From: Bacillota bacterium
GTDB taxonomy: Bacteria > Bacillota > Clostridia > Acetivibrionales > DTU013
Assembly (NCBI GenBank): GCA_023426125.1
Contig: JAFABI010000084.1
Span: 1-64,000 of the forward strand
Direction: 5' to 3'
DNA length: 64,000 nucleotides
Of this stretch, positions 17,083 to 26,631 are shown piece by piece; the first letter of the stretch is position 1, and each line of letters starts with the position of its first letter. Below the pieces are notes generated by a model, which saw only the letters and a program-made list of their open reading frames with translations, ran no database searches and was not told where the DNA came from. The position numbers and the translations under genes are program-made.

Positions 17083-18372
17083 ATGTTTGGAGCATTGACA
17101 TATAAACGGCCGGTCAATCTTGTTATTGCGGCAAATATAGCCGCTTATGCGGTACTCATTCTATACGGGCAGCCCTTCGACCTGAATGCGCTGGTTATTT
17201 GCCTCCTGGCAACCGGGCTGATTTGTGCCGTCTACTATATCATTGCGGGGATGCGAATGGGGGATGAATACCTTTTTCTTGTGGTCTCCATGCTTTTTAG
17301 TATCGGGCTGGTTATGATCTACAGGCTGGACCGGCAATTGGGAGAAAAGCAGCTGATCTGGTTTGCTGCGGGGCTGGTGCTGTTTTTTGCAGGCTATCGG
17401 CTATTTGCCGGAGGCAAGCTCTGGAGCCGGCTAGGCCTTCTTTATGCGGGAGGGACCATTCTTCTCGATGTTGTAACCCTGGTTTTCGGTAAAACAATCA
17501 ACGGGTCCACCAATTGGATCGTGATCTATGGGCACAGCTTCCAGTTGTCCGAGATTTCAAAGATCCTTTTCATCCTGTTCCTTGCTTGTTTTTTTAAGGA
17601 AAAAGACACGGGAATCATTGAAATAACGCAACTGAAATGGCTGAAACGGGAAACCCAGAATAGAATCCTGCTGATGGCGGTGACATTCCTCAATGTGCTG
17701 CTGATGATTCTTCAGCGTGACTGGGGGACGATCGCATTGTTTTTTATTCTCTACCTCATTATGCTTTATGTTTTTGGCGGCAGCCGGTTATTTCTCTTTG
17801 GAAATATGGCCTGCACCCTTCCGGTGGCTTTCGTCGGCTATTTTTTCATCTATCATATCAGGGTCAGGGTGAATATGTGGATTGATCCATGGTCGGATGC
17901 TTCGGGCAAGGGATACCAGCTCCTCCAGTCGTTGTTTGCCATCGGCTCCGGCAGCTTTCTCGGTACGGGGATCGGTTCGGGAAGACCGGATCTGATTCCG
18001 GCGGTAAACACGGATTTTATTTTTTCTGCGATCTGCGAAGAGATGGGCATTATGAGCGGAATTGCAGTAATCTTATTGTATTTTATCCTGTTTTACCGGG
18101 GTGTGAAAATCGTACTCACGCTGAAGGATCGGTTTTATAAGGCCCTGTCGCTGGGCATATCGGTTATGTTCGGCATTCAGACCTTTATCATTATCGGCGG
18201 TGTGATCAAATTGATTCCGCTTACCGGTATAACGCTTCCCTTTATGAGCTACGGAGGCAGCTCGCTGGTATCAAGCTTTATTGCACTGGGCATCCTGCAG
18301 GCGGTCTCCGGCATGAAGCCGGGCTTGCCTGAAATCCGGCCGGGCGGAGAGGAGAATGAAATTGACGTCTGA
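17083..18372 (+). CDS. FtsW/RodA/SpoVE family peptidoglycan glycosyltransferase
   Basis: ATG 17083 is chosen over in-frame 17026, which lies inside the FHA gene. The 429-residue protein has about 10 helices and typical SEDS segments: GSTNWI, QRDWGT, the loop DPWSDASGKGYQLLQSLFAIGSGSFLGTGIGSG, and FICEEMG-like SAICEEMG. SEDS proteins polymerise lipid II together with a class B PBP, and the next gene is such a PBP, overlapping by 17 bases. Role in elongation, division or sporulation cannot be separated. Confidence 0.9.
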   Translation: MFGALTYKRPVNLVIAANIAAYAVLILYGQPFDLNALVICLLATGLICAVYYIIAGMRMGDEYLFLVVSMLFSIGLVMIYRLDRQLGEKQLIWFAAGLVLFFAGYRLFAGGKLWSRLGLLYAGGTILLDVVTLVFGKTINGSTNWIVIYGHSFQLSEISKILFILFLACFFKEKDTGIIEITQLKWLKRETQNRILLMAVTFLNVLLMILQRDWGTIALFFILYLIMLYVFGGSRLFLFGNMACTLPVAFVGYFFIYHIRVRVNMWIDPWSDASGKGYQLLQSLFAIGSGSFLGTGIGSGRPDLIPAVNTDFIFSAICEEMGIMSGIAVILLYFILFYRGVKIVLTLKDRFYKALSLGISVMFGIQTFIIIGGVIKLIPLTGITLPFMSYGGSSLVSSFIALGILQAVSGMKPGLPEIRPGGEENEIDV

Positions 18373-19786
18373 GAACAGAAAAATCATTAAAGTATTGATT
18401 TCCATCTGCCTTCTTTTTTTTGTACTGATGGGATACCTCACCTACTTCGGTCTGTTCAGGGGACCGAAATATGTTTTGAGTTCCTATAACCGAAGGCAGC
18501 AGCTCGAGGAAGAAAAGGTGCTGCGCGGCTCAATTTTCGACAGGAACGGGATTGTCCTGGCCAAAAGCGAAATCAAGAATGAACGCCAGGAGAGAGTGTA
18601 TCCTTATGGAAATGTCTATAGCCAGGTCATCGGGTATAATTCCAGGGTGTACGGCAGATCGCTGCTGGAACTGACATACAACAGCTATCTTCTTGGAACG
18701 GATGAGTACAGCAAGGTGCTGAATGTTTTCAACATTTCCGGAGATGGGATGAAAAGCGGCAACAACCTTTACACGACGCTTGACCATAACCTGCAGCAAT
18801 ATGGAGAAAACCTGTTGAAAGAGAAAAAAGGAGCGATTGCGGCCATCAACCCCAAAACAGGTGAGGTCCTGGCGCTGGTCAGCAAACCCGATTACAATCC
18901 GGATGAAAAAAGCCTGGAAACCCATTGGCAGGATATGGCGGAATCGGAGGACAGCCCTTTTCTGCCGAGGGCTACCCGGGGCCTCTATGCGCCGGGATCG
19001 ACATATAAGGTGGCCACGGCCGCCCTTGCCGTTGAAAATGGGCTGGCGGATGAAATATTTGAGGATAAAGGCAAGGTTGTCATCGACGGCAAGGTGTTTT
19101 CCAACGATAATGAACAGGCCCATGGAAAGATCGGCTTGGCGGATGCTCTGACACTATCAAGTAACGTCGTCTATTCCCAGTTGGGAGTCAAACTGGGAGA
19201 GAATAAGCTGCGGGACATGGCAAGCAGAATGGGCTTAAACAGGGAAATACCCTTTGACATACCGCTGGCTAAAAGCCTGTTTTCTTACGACCAAATGGGG
19301 AAAACGGATATGGCGGCAGTCGGAATAGGGCAGGGAAAGCTGCTGGTCAGCCCCCTTCAGATGGCGTTGATTGCATCTGCCATTGCCAATAAGGGCATCA
19401 TGATGGAACCGATGCTTGTCAGCAAAGTGGCCTCATTAAAAGGGACCGTTATCAGGGAGAATAAACCGGCAGAGCTTTCCAGGGTAATGGAAGAGGAAAC
19501 GGCGGAAGCTGTCGGACGGATGATGCAGCAGGTGGTAGAAAAGGGAACAGGAAAAAACGCAGCCGTAAAGGGAGTCAAGGTAGCCGGCAAAACCGGGACT
19601 GCTGAAAATGAACTCTCGGCGAAGGAAAAGAACAAGGCGCACGCATGGTTTATCGGATATGCCCCCGTCGAGGACCCGGTTATTGCCATTGCAGTGTTGC
19701 TGGAATATGAAGGGCGTTCCGGCGGCTCAGTGGCGGCACCGATTGCAGGCAAGATGATGGGGGAATATTTGAAAAACTTGAAATAG
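18356..19786 (+). CDS. Penicillin-binding protein (transpeptidase), PbpA-like
   Basis: A 476-residue protein with one N-terminal membrane helix (about 10-32), a short PBP dimerisation-like region and a transpeptidase domain. It has the catalytic triad motifs STYK (Ser about 215), SSN (about 268-270) and KTGT (about 412). It is smaller than usual FtsI/PBP2 proteins (600-700 residues) and close to PbpA of the FHA-rodA-pbpA locus. ATG 18356 follows GGAGAGG and overlaps the SEDS partner gene. It would cross-link peptidoglycan in the outer face of the membrane. Confidence 0.9.
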   Translation: MKLTSENRKIIKVLISICLLFFVLMGYLTYFGLFRGPKYVLSSYNRRQQLEEEKVLRGSIFDRNGIVLAKSEIKNERQERVYPYGNVYSQVIGYNSRVYGRSLLELTYNSYLLGTDEYSKVLNVFNISGDGMKSGNNLYTTLDHNLQQYGENLLKEKKGAIAAINPKTGEVLALVSKPDYNPDEKSLETHWQDMAESEDSPFLPRATRGLYAPGSTYKVATAALAVENGLADEIFEDKGKVVIDGKVFSNDNEQAHGKIGLADALTLSSNVVYSQLGVKLGENKLRDMASRMGLNREIPFDIPLAKSLFSYDQMGKTDMAAVGIGQGKLLVSPLQMALIASAIANKGIMMEPMLVSKVASLKGTVIRENKPAELSRVMEEETAEAVGRMMQQVVEKGTGKNAAVKGVKVAGKTGTAENELSAKEKNKAHAWFIGYAPVEDPVIAIAVLLEYEGRSGGSVAAPIAGKMMGEYLKNLK

Positions 19787-19795
19787 GGGCAGAGG

Positions 19796-20248
19796 GGATA
19801 GGGACAGGGGACAGTTCTTCTCTTTCCGAACGAGGGATAGGGGACAGTTCTTCTCTTTTTACAAAATGAGACGACTCGACAAATGTGTCAGGGAGGGCAA
19901 ACGATAGGAACGATAGGGGACAGTTCTTCTCTTTTTACAAAATGAGACAACTCGACAAATGTGCTAGGGAGAACCATCTCCGTAAATTTATTAATATAGC
20001 GCCCGTAAACTGTTGTCATTGCAGGCAAACGATAGGGGACAGTTCTTCTCATTTTACAAAATGAGACAGCTCGACAAATGTGCCAGGGAGAACCATCTCC
20101 GTGTATTTATTAATATGGTGCCCGTAAAATGTTGTCATTGCAGATAAATATAGAAGAAGCGTCCCCATTATTTGTTGAACGTAAATATAAAAGAACTGTC
20201 CCTGTGTACTTGCTTGTGAGAGAAGATAAAGAAGAACTGTCCCCTGTA
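19796..20248. repeat. Tandem array of a 119-bp unit headed by GGGGACAGTTCTT, closed by inverted copies
   Basis: GATAGGGGACAGTTCTTCTC starts units at 19836, 19912 and 20031. The last step is 119 bp, the first is an internally shortened 76 bp, and a partial head lies at 19798-19820. Each full unit continues through ACAAAATGAGAC, CTCGACAAATGTG, GAGAACCATCTCC and TGTTGTCATTGCAG. Inverted ends AAGAACTGTCCC follow near 20190 and 20233. No credible gene lies in this gap between the PBP and the response regulator. Confidence 0.8.
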
Positions 20249-20282
20249 TTTGTTTTGTTTGTGTTTGAAGGAAGTACTTCAT

Positions 20283-20960
20283 ATGAATGATGCAAAAAAC
20301 GTATTGGTAATTGAAGATGATGAAACCATTGCCTTTGGCATAAAAACCTTTCTGGAGAGGAATGGTTTTCAAGTCATACTGGCGGATTGCGTTTGCGAGG
20401 CGAAACATAAGCTCGTTTCCAATGCCATTTCCATTATACTGCTGGATTGGAACCTGCCTGACGGCAGCGGCGAAGAGCTTTGCAGATGGATCAGGGCCGG
20501 TTGTGAAGCGCCGGTGATTTTCTTGACGGTACGTGACAGCGAAAAGGATATTGTACACGGCTTTGATCTTGGGGCGGATGATTTTATAACAAAGCCTTTC
20601 CAGTTATCTGTGCTGCTGTCACGGATTAATGCGGTGCTCAGGAGAGTAAAAGGCAGCTCCAATCAGCTTCTGTCCTGCGGCAGCATCCTCCTTGACAGGG
20701 AGAAGACAAAAGTAACCTGCGACGGAGAAGAGCTATTCCTGACGGCGGGCGAATACCGGCTGCTCTTATTCCTCATGGAAAACAAGAACCAGATATTGAC
20801 AAGAACACAATTGCTGGAGAAGAGCTGGGATTCCAACGGGAATTTTGTGAATGACAATACGCTTACAGTAACAATGAAAAGATTGCGTGAAAAGCTAAAC
20901 AACCCGTCCTGCATCAAAACATTCAGAGGGATCGGTTACCGCATGGAGGATTATAAATGA
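20283..20960 (+). CDS. OmpR/PhoB family response regulator
   Basis: ATG 20283 follows GAAGGAAG. The 225-residue protein has an N-terminal receiver domain with Asp55 as phosphoacceptor (LLDWNLPDGSG), acidic pair EDD near the start and Lys in ITKPF. A C-terminal winged helix holds LLEKSWDSNGNFVNDNTL and the GIGYR wing. Its stop overlaps the start of the sensor kinase gene. The set of RR, HK, ABC ATPase and FtsX permease is the layout of bacitracin/antimicrobial-peptide or lipid-stress modules (BceRS-AB-like). Confidence 0.92.
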   Translation: MNDAKNVLVIEDDETIAFGIKTFLERNGFQVILADCVCEAKHKLVSNAISIILLDWNLPDGSGEELCRWIRAGCEAPVIFLTVRDSEKDIVHGFDLGADDFITKPFQLSVLLSRINAVLRRVKGSSNQLLSCGSILLDREKTKVTCDGEELFLTAGEYRLLLFLMENKNQILTRTQLLEKSWDSNGNFVNDNTLTVTMKRLREKLNNPSCIKTFRGIGYRMEDYK

Positions 20961-22153
20961 GTCTGAAACAGGTAAAAGGCAGAATCGTATGGACCGTTGT
21001 CTGCTGTATCGCACTGAGTGTTGCGGCCGGTTCAGGCATAACAAAGGTCCTTGCCCTTCAGGAATACCGTCAGATGGCAATGCTGGCAGGACAGATGACG
21101 GAGGATTATCCCCGGATGACGGAAGCACTGATGGAAGCTTTAAAGGGCGGGAGTGTTGAAAATATACCGCAGGGAGAGAAATTGCTGCTTCAGTATGGGT
21201 ATTACCCTGAGGTCTTCTGGCACAGGAACCTGTTCTTTGCAATAGCGGCGTCGGCGATCCTGCTTTTTCTTCTGGCCGTAACCATCTTCTGGCTGTTGTA
21301 TTCCGTCCGCAGACGGAATTCGGACAGGATAAATGACATTGCAGATTACCTGAAGCAGGTAAATACAGGCCGGGAGAGCATAGTGAGGAAGGTGGGGGAA
21401 GATGATTTTTCCCACCTGGAGGACGAACTGTCCAAAATTGTTACGGAGCTGCGCCAGACAAGAGAGCAGGCATTAAAAGGAAGGCAGGCTCTGGCCGGGA
21501 ATCTGGCGGATATTGCCCACCAATTGAAAACGCCCATCACCTCCATGTCGTTGATGATGCAATTGCTGTCAGAAAACTGTGAAGTCGACAAGGCCGGTTA
21601 CATAGAACGGATTGACCGGCAACTGGCACATATGGAACGGCTTATATCCACGCTTCTAACCCTGTCGCAATTGGATGCGGGAACGCTGGAACTGAAGGAA
21701 GAGCCGGTAGATGTGCAGGTGATGTTTATTAAGGCATTGGAGCCGATGGAAGATATCCTTCACCGGAAAAACATTGTGTTGAACTATCCGGAAAATGATC
21801 CGGAAAAAACGGCGGAGTTTACCGGGGACATGCATTGGAGTGCGGAAGCATTTTCCAACATCTTAAAAAATTGTCTGGAGCACACGGGAGAAGGAGGTGC
21901 CATTTCCATAAGCTGGCGGGAAAATCCGCTGTATACGGAAATTGACATAAAAGATAACGGAAGCGGCTTTTTACGGGAAGACCTTCCACACCTGTTCCAG
22001 CGGTTTTACAAAGGGAAAAACGCCCGTAAGGACAGCATTGGCATCGGGCTGTCCTTTGCCAAAGCCATCGTTGAAAAACAAAATGGCATCATTCATGCTG
22101 CAAACGCTGTAGAGGGTGGCGCGGAATTTAGCGTCAAGTTTTATAAAAGATAG
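20957..22153 (+). CDS. Membrane sensor histidine kinase
   Basis: 398 residues starting in an ATGA overlap with the regulator. Two membrane helices (about 10-30 and 93-115) bracket a short extracellular loop of about 60 residues. HisKA follows with His188 in IAHQLKTPIT, then an ATPase domain with NILKNCLEHT (N box), DNGSGF (G1) and GIGLSFAK (G2). The small loop and the adjacent FtsX-type transporter suggest that the transporter may take part in sensing. Confidence 0.92.
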   Translation: MSLKQVKGRIVWTVVCCIALSVAAGSGITKVLALQEYRQMAMLAGQMTEDYPRMTEALMEALKGGSVENIPQGEKLLLQYGYYPEVFWHRNLFFAIAASAILLFLLAVTIFWLLYSVRRRNSDRINDIADYLKQVNTGRESIVRKVGEDDFSHLEDELSKIVTELRQTREQALKGRQALAGNLADIAHQLKTPITSMSLMMQLLSENCEVDKAGYIERIDRQLAHMERLISTLLTLSQLDAGTLELKEEPVDVQVMFIKALEPMEDILHRKNIVLNYPENDPEKTAEFTGDMHWSAEAFSNILKNCLEHTGEGGAISISWRENPLYTEIDIKDNGSGFLREDLPHLFQRFYKGKNARKDSIGIGLSFAKAIVEKQNGIIHAANAVEGGAEFSVKFYKR

Positions 22154-22226
22154 ATAATAGGGGTGTCTGCAAAAAAATGTCACCGTAATGTCATTTGGGA
22201 GTGTTAAGATGTCTTCCAGAGGGGGC

Positions 22227-22913
22227 ATGGAAATGGAAATCCTGAAATGTGTGAATGTAACGAAAACCTACGGTAAGGGGCAGACAATGGTAACAGCGCT
22301 GAACCGTGTCAATCTGTCGGTAGGCAGGGGCGAATTTGTAGTCATTGTCGGTGCGTCCGGAAGCGGAAAGAGCACGCTTTTGCATCTGCTTGGCGGAATC
22401 GACCGGCCGACGGATGGGCAAATCCTTATCGAAGGGACGGATATTGCGGCCTTGAAGCCTGAGGAGATGGCTGTTTTCAGACGCCGGAAGGTCGGGCTTG
22501 TTTATCAGTTTAATAATCTGATTCCCACCCTGGATGTTCAAAAAAATATACTGTTGCCTGTTTTGCTGGATAAGCGCAAGCCTGACCGGCAATACTTCGA
22601 GGCGGTCGTAAAATCCCTCGGGCTTTCGGACAGGCTTTCCCACTTCCCGGGACAACTATCCGGAGGACAGCAGCAAAGAGCCGCCATTGCAAGATCACTT
22701 ATCTACCGTCCCGCCATTTTACTGGCGGATGAACCGACAGGCAACCTGGACCGGAAAAACTCCATGGAGGTTGTCGAAATGATTAAACTCTCCAACAGGA
22801 ACTTCAACCAGACAACCCTGCTGATCACCCATGACGAACAGATTGCACTGGAGGCGGACCGCATTATCGCCATCGAGGATGGGAGAATCCTTTCGGACAG
22901 GATGGTGAAATGA
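22227..22913 (+). CDS. ABC transporter ATPase (MacB/BceA/LolD type)
   Basis: Starts are possible at 22188, 22209, 22227 and 22233; ATG 22227 follows AGAGGGGG and is chosen. About 228 residues with Walker A GASGSGKST, Q-loop YQFNNLIPTLDV, signature LSGGQQQR, Walker B LLADEPTGNLD and switch LITHD. The PTGNLD segment is typical of MacB/LolD/BceA ATPases. It pairs with the FtsX-type permease, which overlaps it in ATGATGG. Confidence 0.92.
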   Translation: MEMEILKCVNVTKTYGKGQTMVTALNRVNLSVGRGEFVVIVGASGSGKSTLLHLLGGIDRPTDGQILIEGTDIAALKPEEMAVFRRRKVGLVYQFNNLIPTLDVQKNILLPVLLDKRKPDRQYFEAVVKSLGLSDRLSHFPGQLSGGQQQRAAIARSLIYRPAILLADEPTGNLDRKNSMEVVEMIKLSNRNFNQTTLLITHDEQIALEADRIIAIEDGRILSDRMVK

Positions 22914-25186
22914 TGGACATCGTGAAGGAATATACCCTGAATTATATAAAACAGAACAAGCATACCAGTATCACCATCCTATTGGCAATTTTTATAGCTA
23001 CCGCCTTGATATCCTTAACTTGCGGCGTCTTCTACAACATATGGGTCAGTGATATGCAGGAGATCCGGGACAAGGAGGGCGACTGGCATGGGAAATTGAC
23101 CGGTGCTATTTCTGAAGCTTCCTTCGGCTATGTTGCAAATCATCCGAATGTTGAAAAGGTTACCATCGTTTCGGAAGAAAATAGTGAAAAGACTGTGGAG
23201 ATCCTTTTTCACAATCCGCGGGCCATTTATTCCGATCTGCCGCAGATTGCCCGATCCGTGGGGATATCGACGGACCGGAAGGAAAATTCTTCGATCCAAT
23301 ATCATACGTCGCTGCTTTCCAGGTACTTTATTTTTAATCCCGGTCATCCGGAAGATATTCCATTGGTGCCTGTGATATATCTGGTTACCATGCTGATCGC
23401 CTGCAGCGTATTGGTATTGATCATTCATAATGCGTTTGCCGTATCGGTTGCTTCACGGCTGCATCAGCTGGGGATCCTCCAGAGCATCGGAGCTTCGCCC
23501 AGGCAGATAAAACGTGCTTTGCTGTATGAAGCGTTCCTGCTGTCCGTTTTTCCGCTGCCCTTGGGGATTGTCTGCGGGTGGGGTTTATGCTGGGTTTTTA
23601 ACCGCTTCATCAACAGCATTATCCGTTCCATCGGTGTGAACGAGGTATTTTTTCAGTATGGGCTGCCGTTAGTGCTGCCTGCTTTTTTTGCTTCGGCACT
23701 GACGATCTGGCTGTCGGCTATGATCCCCGCAAGGCAGATAAAGAAAATGAATCCCCTGGACGCTATCCGGCGCGGTACGGCACCACCCATCACAAAGGGA
23801 CACAAATATCCTTTGCTGACACGTATTACGGGAATTGAGGGAGAGCTTGCAAAAAAGTCCCTCTATGGACGCAGGAAATCCTTCCGGACGTCTACGGTTT
23901 CCTTAACCCTTTCTTTTTTGCTTTTCAGCGGTTTTATGAACATGGAGGCCATTTCACGCATAAGCAATCAGATTACTTTTTTTGAAAGGTACCAGGACGC
24001 ATGGGATTTGATGATAACCATAGAAAACCAAGACAGGCCGGACTCCGGTCTTTTAACCGAGCTGAAAAGAGTATCCGGCATAGAGAAAGTCATCTTGTAC
24101 AACAAGGCTGCTGCGCTGGCAGCTGTCACGAAGGGGATGCAAAGTGACGAGCTGGCAGGGATCGGAGGGTTAGAGCGGCTTTCCGGCGAGGAAGGTCCGG
24201 TAGCGGCAGGGGATGGCGCGAGCTTTTTCTTAGAAGCTCCCATCATTGCATTGGACGATGAGAGCTTTAACGAGTATTGCAGAACTATCGGGGCGGATGC
24301 TTCACTGTTCCATGCCAGGGACAACCCCGGGGCTATTGTCGTAAACACGATATGGGATAATGTAAACAGCGATAGGCGCAACAAGCGGATGATCCCCTTT
24401 CTGAAGCTTCAAAACAATGAGCGGATGAGCTTTTATGAAAATACTCCGGGAGCGGCGGAGAATGATGGAAAGTTTATCCTCGAGGCTGTTTTCAGCACAG
24501 ACAAATTGCCCGGGATCGGGGAAGAGTTTCCCAACTTTTCGCTGGTGCAGATTATTCCCCAACGCACTTATCTTTCCGTTGCCGGCAATTTGTCAGGCGA
24601 ACAAGGTACTACTTCTGCAAAGGATATCTATATTAATATCCTTGCGGCGTCGGAGGAGAAAATCCCGGCTATTGCGCAAAACTTAAAGGATCTATGTTCC
24701 AGGTGGTTGCCGGATGAAAACTATACGATTGAGGACAAATTGCAAACCCAGGAAAAAAACGATAACATCCGTTTTGCCGCAAAAGCGGTCATCGGGTGCC
24801 TGGCGGGTCTTCTTGCTTTAATCGGCATCGTAAATGTGTTTGCGAATATTTTAGGCCATTTGTATCAGCGGTACAGGGAAATTGCTATCTTGAAGTCGGT
24901 CGGGCTTTCACCCAAAGGCATAAGAAAAATGCTGATCTGGGAGGCTGTATTTTTTGGACTTTATCCTGTTTTGTTCAGCCTGCTGATCAATATTCCGCTG
25001 GTAGCTCTGGCACTAAACGCCAGTTTCATTACACCGGCTTTATTCCTCGGGCAGATGCAGTTATTGCAGATCGGCTTGTTTGAGGCAGTGATTTTATTTT
25101 CCGTAGGGCTTGCCTATTATATCGGCGGCTGGCAATTGCATCGTGCGGATACCATCGCCGTGCTGAGAGAACAGTTTGACGCCTGA
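22910..25186 (+). CDS. FtsX-family ABC permease, large
   Basis: 758 residues. A first membrane helix (about 20-40) and a small extracytoplasmic region precede a FtsX domain (about 155-285). A further helix near 340, a large extracytoplasmic domain (about 360-620) and a second FtsX domain (about 630-750, EIAILKSVGLSPKGIRKMLIWEAVFFG) follow. This duplicated layout fits exporters or mechanotransmission permeases of Gram-positive peptide-resistance systems. Operon with RR, HK and ATPase. The substrate is not readable from the sequence. Confidence 0.88.
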   Translation: MMDIVKEYTLNYIKQNKHTSITILLAIFIATALISLTCGVFYNIWVSDMQEIRDKEGDWHGKLTGAISEASFGYVANHPNVEKVTIVSEENSEKTVEILFHNPRAIYSDLPQIARSVGISTDRKENSSIQYHTSLLSRYFIFNPGHPEDIPLVPVIYLVTMLIACSVLVLIIHNAFAVSVASRLHQLGILQSIGASPRQIKRALLYEAFLLSVFPLPLGIVCGWGLCWVFNRFINSIIRSIGVNEVFFQYGLPLVLPAFFASALTIWLSAMIPARQIKKMNPLDAIRRGTAPPITKGHKYPLLTRITGIEGELAKKSLYGRRKSFRTSTVSLTLSFLLFSGFMNMEAISRISNQITFFERYQDAWDLMITIENQDRPDSGLLTELKRVSGIEKVILYNKAAALAAVTKGMQSDELAGIGGLERLSGEEGPVAAGDGASFFLEAPIIALDDESFNEYCRTIGADASLFHARDNPGAIVVNTIWDNVNSDRRNKRMIPFLKLQNNERMSFYENTPGAAENDGKFILEAVFSTDKLPGIGEEFPNFSLVQIIPQRTYLSVAGNLSGEQGTTSAKDIYINILAASEEKIPAIAQNLKDLCSRWLPDENYTIEDKLQTQEKNDNIRFAAKAVIGCLAGLLALIGIVNVFANILGHLYQRYREIAILKSVGLSPKGIRKMLIWEAVFFGLYPVLFSLLINIPLVALALNASFITPALFLGQMQLLQIGLFEAVILFSVGLAYYIGGWQLHRADTIAVLREQFDA

Positions 25187-25377
25187 TTGCGGATGTGCAA
25201 GATAGGAACGTGAAAATCCGTATTGCAGTGTGGAATGCCGATAAAGGAGTTCGCCAATGATGCCATGGGTAAATGATGCCGGAGAAATAACTGCATACCT
25301 TGTGCGCGGCCTGCAATATGACCGCAAGGCAAACTGCATGGGAAACAGGAGGCGGTTGGAAGGATTGCCGGTGCCGG

Positions 25378-26496
25378 TTACATGTATTGTTCCAGAACAG
25401 CAGCCCTTTCTCCCATCTGTTTTTCGAAATTGAAAACCTCCTTGAATTTTTCCTGACCGCATGCCGACAGTGTGTATAACTTTTCCGGGCTACGATAATA
25501 TTCAAGAATGCTTTCGGCAATACTACCCACATCGGCAGGAATAATAAAAATATCCTTTTTATGCTGGAAATGGGCATTCTGGTTCAGCGGGTCGGTGCAA
25601 AACACGGCGACATTGTGTAAGCCCGCATCGATACAGCAGCCTGTAGGAAAGCCGTCGTAGCTTTTGCCCGGTATCAGGAGGAAAGGGACATTTGGGGAAA
25701 GGATAATGTCCATTCCCGCATAGAATTCAGGGAAAAAACTGTGATCCCGAAGACCATGAAAGGTTATCCTGGCACCGAGGGCGCCGGTATCGATTTCATA
25801 CCTGTCAAAGTTGCCCACCACATGGAACATGATGTCAGGAGCAGCATCCAGAAGTTTTTTGCACACGTCGATAAAAATGTGATAGCCTTTGTCAAGCCCC
25901 AGAGGCATATATTTATGGGCAACAAAGCATATATCGAAGGTATTTTTGTCTTTTCCATAAAGCTTTTTGGGTAAGGCAGTGTGGAAATACTGTGGGTGCG
26001 TTACCATGCCGTAAATATATACAATTTTGTCCGGAGTGACAAAGCCGCGGCTGGTGATATAATCATAGGTCATTTTCTGAGTGACAATAACTTTTTTCAG
26101 GAGAGGGGATTGAAGGACTTTTATCAGTCTTGTATCAATTTCGGCGTCGTTTATCCAGTATCCCCCGCCGGGATATAGTTCAAATATGAACGGTGTTTTT
26201 GCCAGTTCATAGACGAAGTAAAAACTGAATGCATTGCTTAGAAAAACCGTATAGTACAAGGAGTAAGATTTGCCGGTCCAGTCAAACACTGTAAAGGGTT
26301 TAACCCTGCCCTTGAATTGCGGATAAACGGTCTCATATTCACTGTGGTGCATATCGTATCTGGTGGAGTAAACCTCACAGCCGGGATACTTCCCCAGATA
26401 ATAATTGAATTCGGAGATTCTGAAACCTGTCCTCAGATTTGGAAAATAATCATCGAGAATTGCCAGCTTTCCATGAGATATATCATTTATTTCCAA
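25378..26496 (-). CDS. Glycosyltransferase (GT4/GT-B-like)
   Basis: 372 residues; the likely start is TTG 26496 with GAGGGAT upstream, since no ATG is in frame nearby. The C-terminal half has a Rossmann-type core: FDICFVAHKYMPLGLDKGYHIFIDV, IMFHVVGNFDR, ITFHGLRDHSFFPEFYAGMDIILSPN and a late GKSYDGFPTGCCIDAGLHNVAVF. This is the arrangement of family 4 glycosyltransferases with the donor-binding region near the end. No signal peptide. It follows another glycosyltransferase on the same strand, so both may act on a surface glycan. The acceptor is unknown. The gap 25187-25377 shows nothing firm. Confidence 0.75.
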   Translation of the reverse strand: MEINDISHGKLAILDDYFPNLRTGFRISEFNYYLGKYPGCEVYSTRYDMHHSEYETVYPQFKGRVKPFTVFDWTGKSYSLYYTVFLSNAFSFYFVYELAKTPFIFELYPGGGYWINDAEIDTRLIKVLQSPLLKKVIVTQKMTYDYITSRGFVTPDKIVYIYGMVTHPQYFHTALPKKLYGKDKNTFDICFVAHKYMPLGLDKGYHIFIDVCKKLLDAAPDIMFHVVGNFDRYEIDTGALGARITFHGLRDHSFFPEFYAGMDIILSPNVPFLLIPGKSYDGFPTGCCIDAGLHNVAVFCTDPLNQNAHFQHKKDIFIIPADVGSIAESILEYYRSPEKLYTLSACGQEKFKEVFNFEKQMGERAAVLEQYM

Positions 26497-26631
26497 ATTT
26501 TATCCCTCGATTCCTTTTACATATTCGCTGTGGCCTGTAATTGTTTCCCGGCTGTCAAGGCGCTTATGCTTTCCAAGGTCCTGCCCATCACCGGCCCAAT
26601 AGTCTATAGTATGCGGTTTGCAATGGGAATG

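Noticed and set aside
19836..20147. CRISPR array
   Set aside because: The repeat unit is 119 bp and nearly all conserved, with no unique spacers and no cas genes.
20049..20558. 169-residue minus-strand frame across the repeat array
   Set aside because: It runs through tandem repeats and opposite the response regulator; no start signal.
25257..25433. 58-codon plus-strand frame with AAAGGAG upstream
   Set aside because: It overlaps the end of the convergent glycosyltransferase gene, has odd composition and resembles no family.
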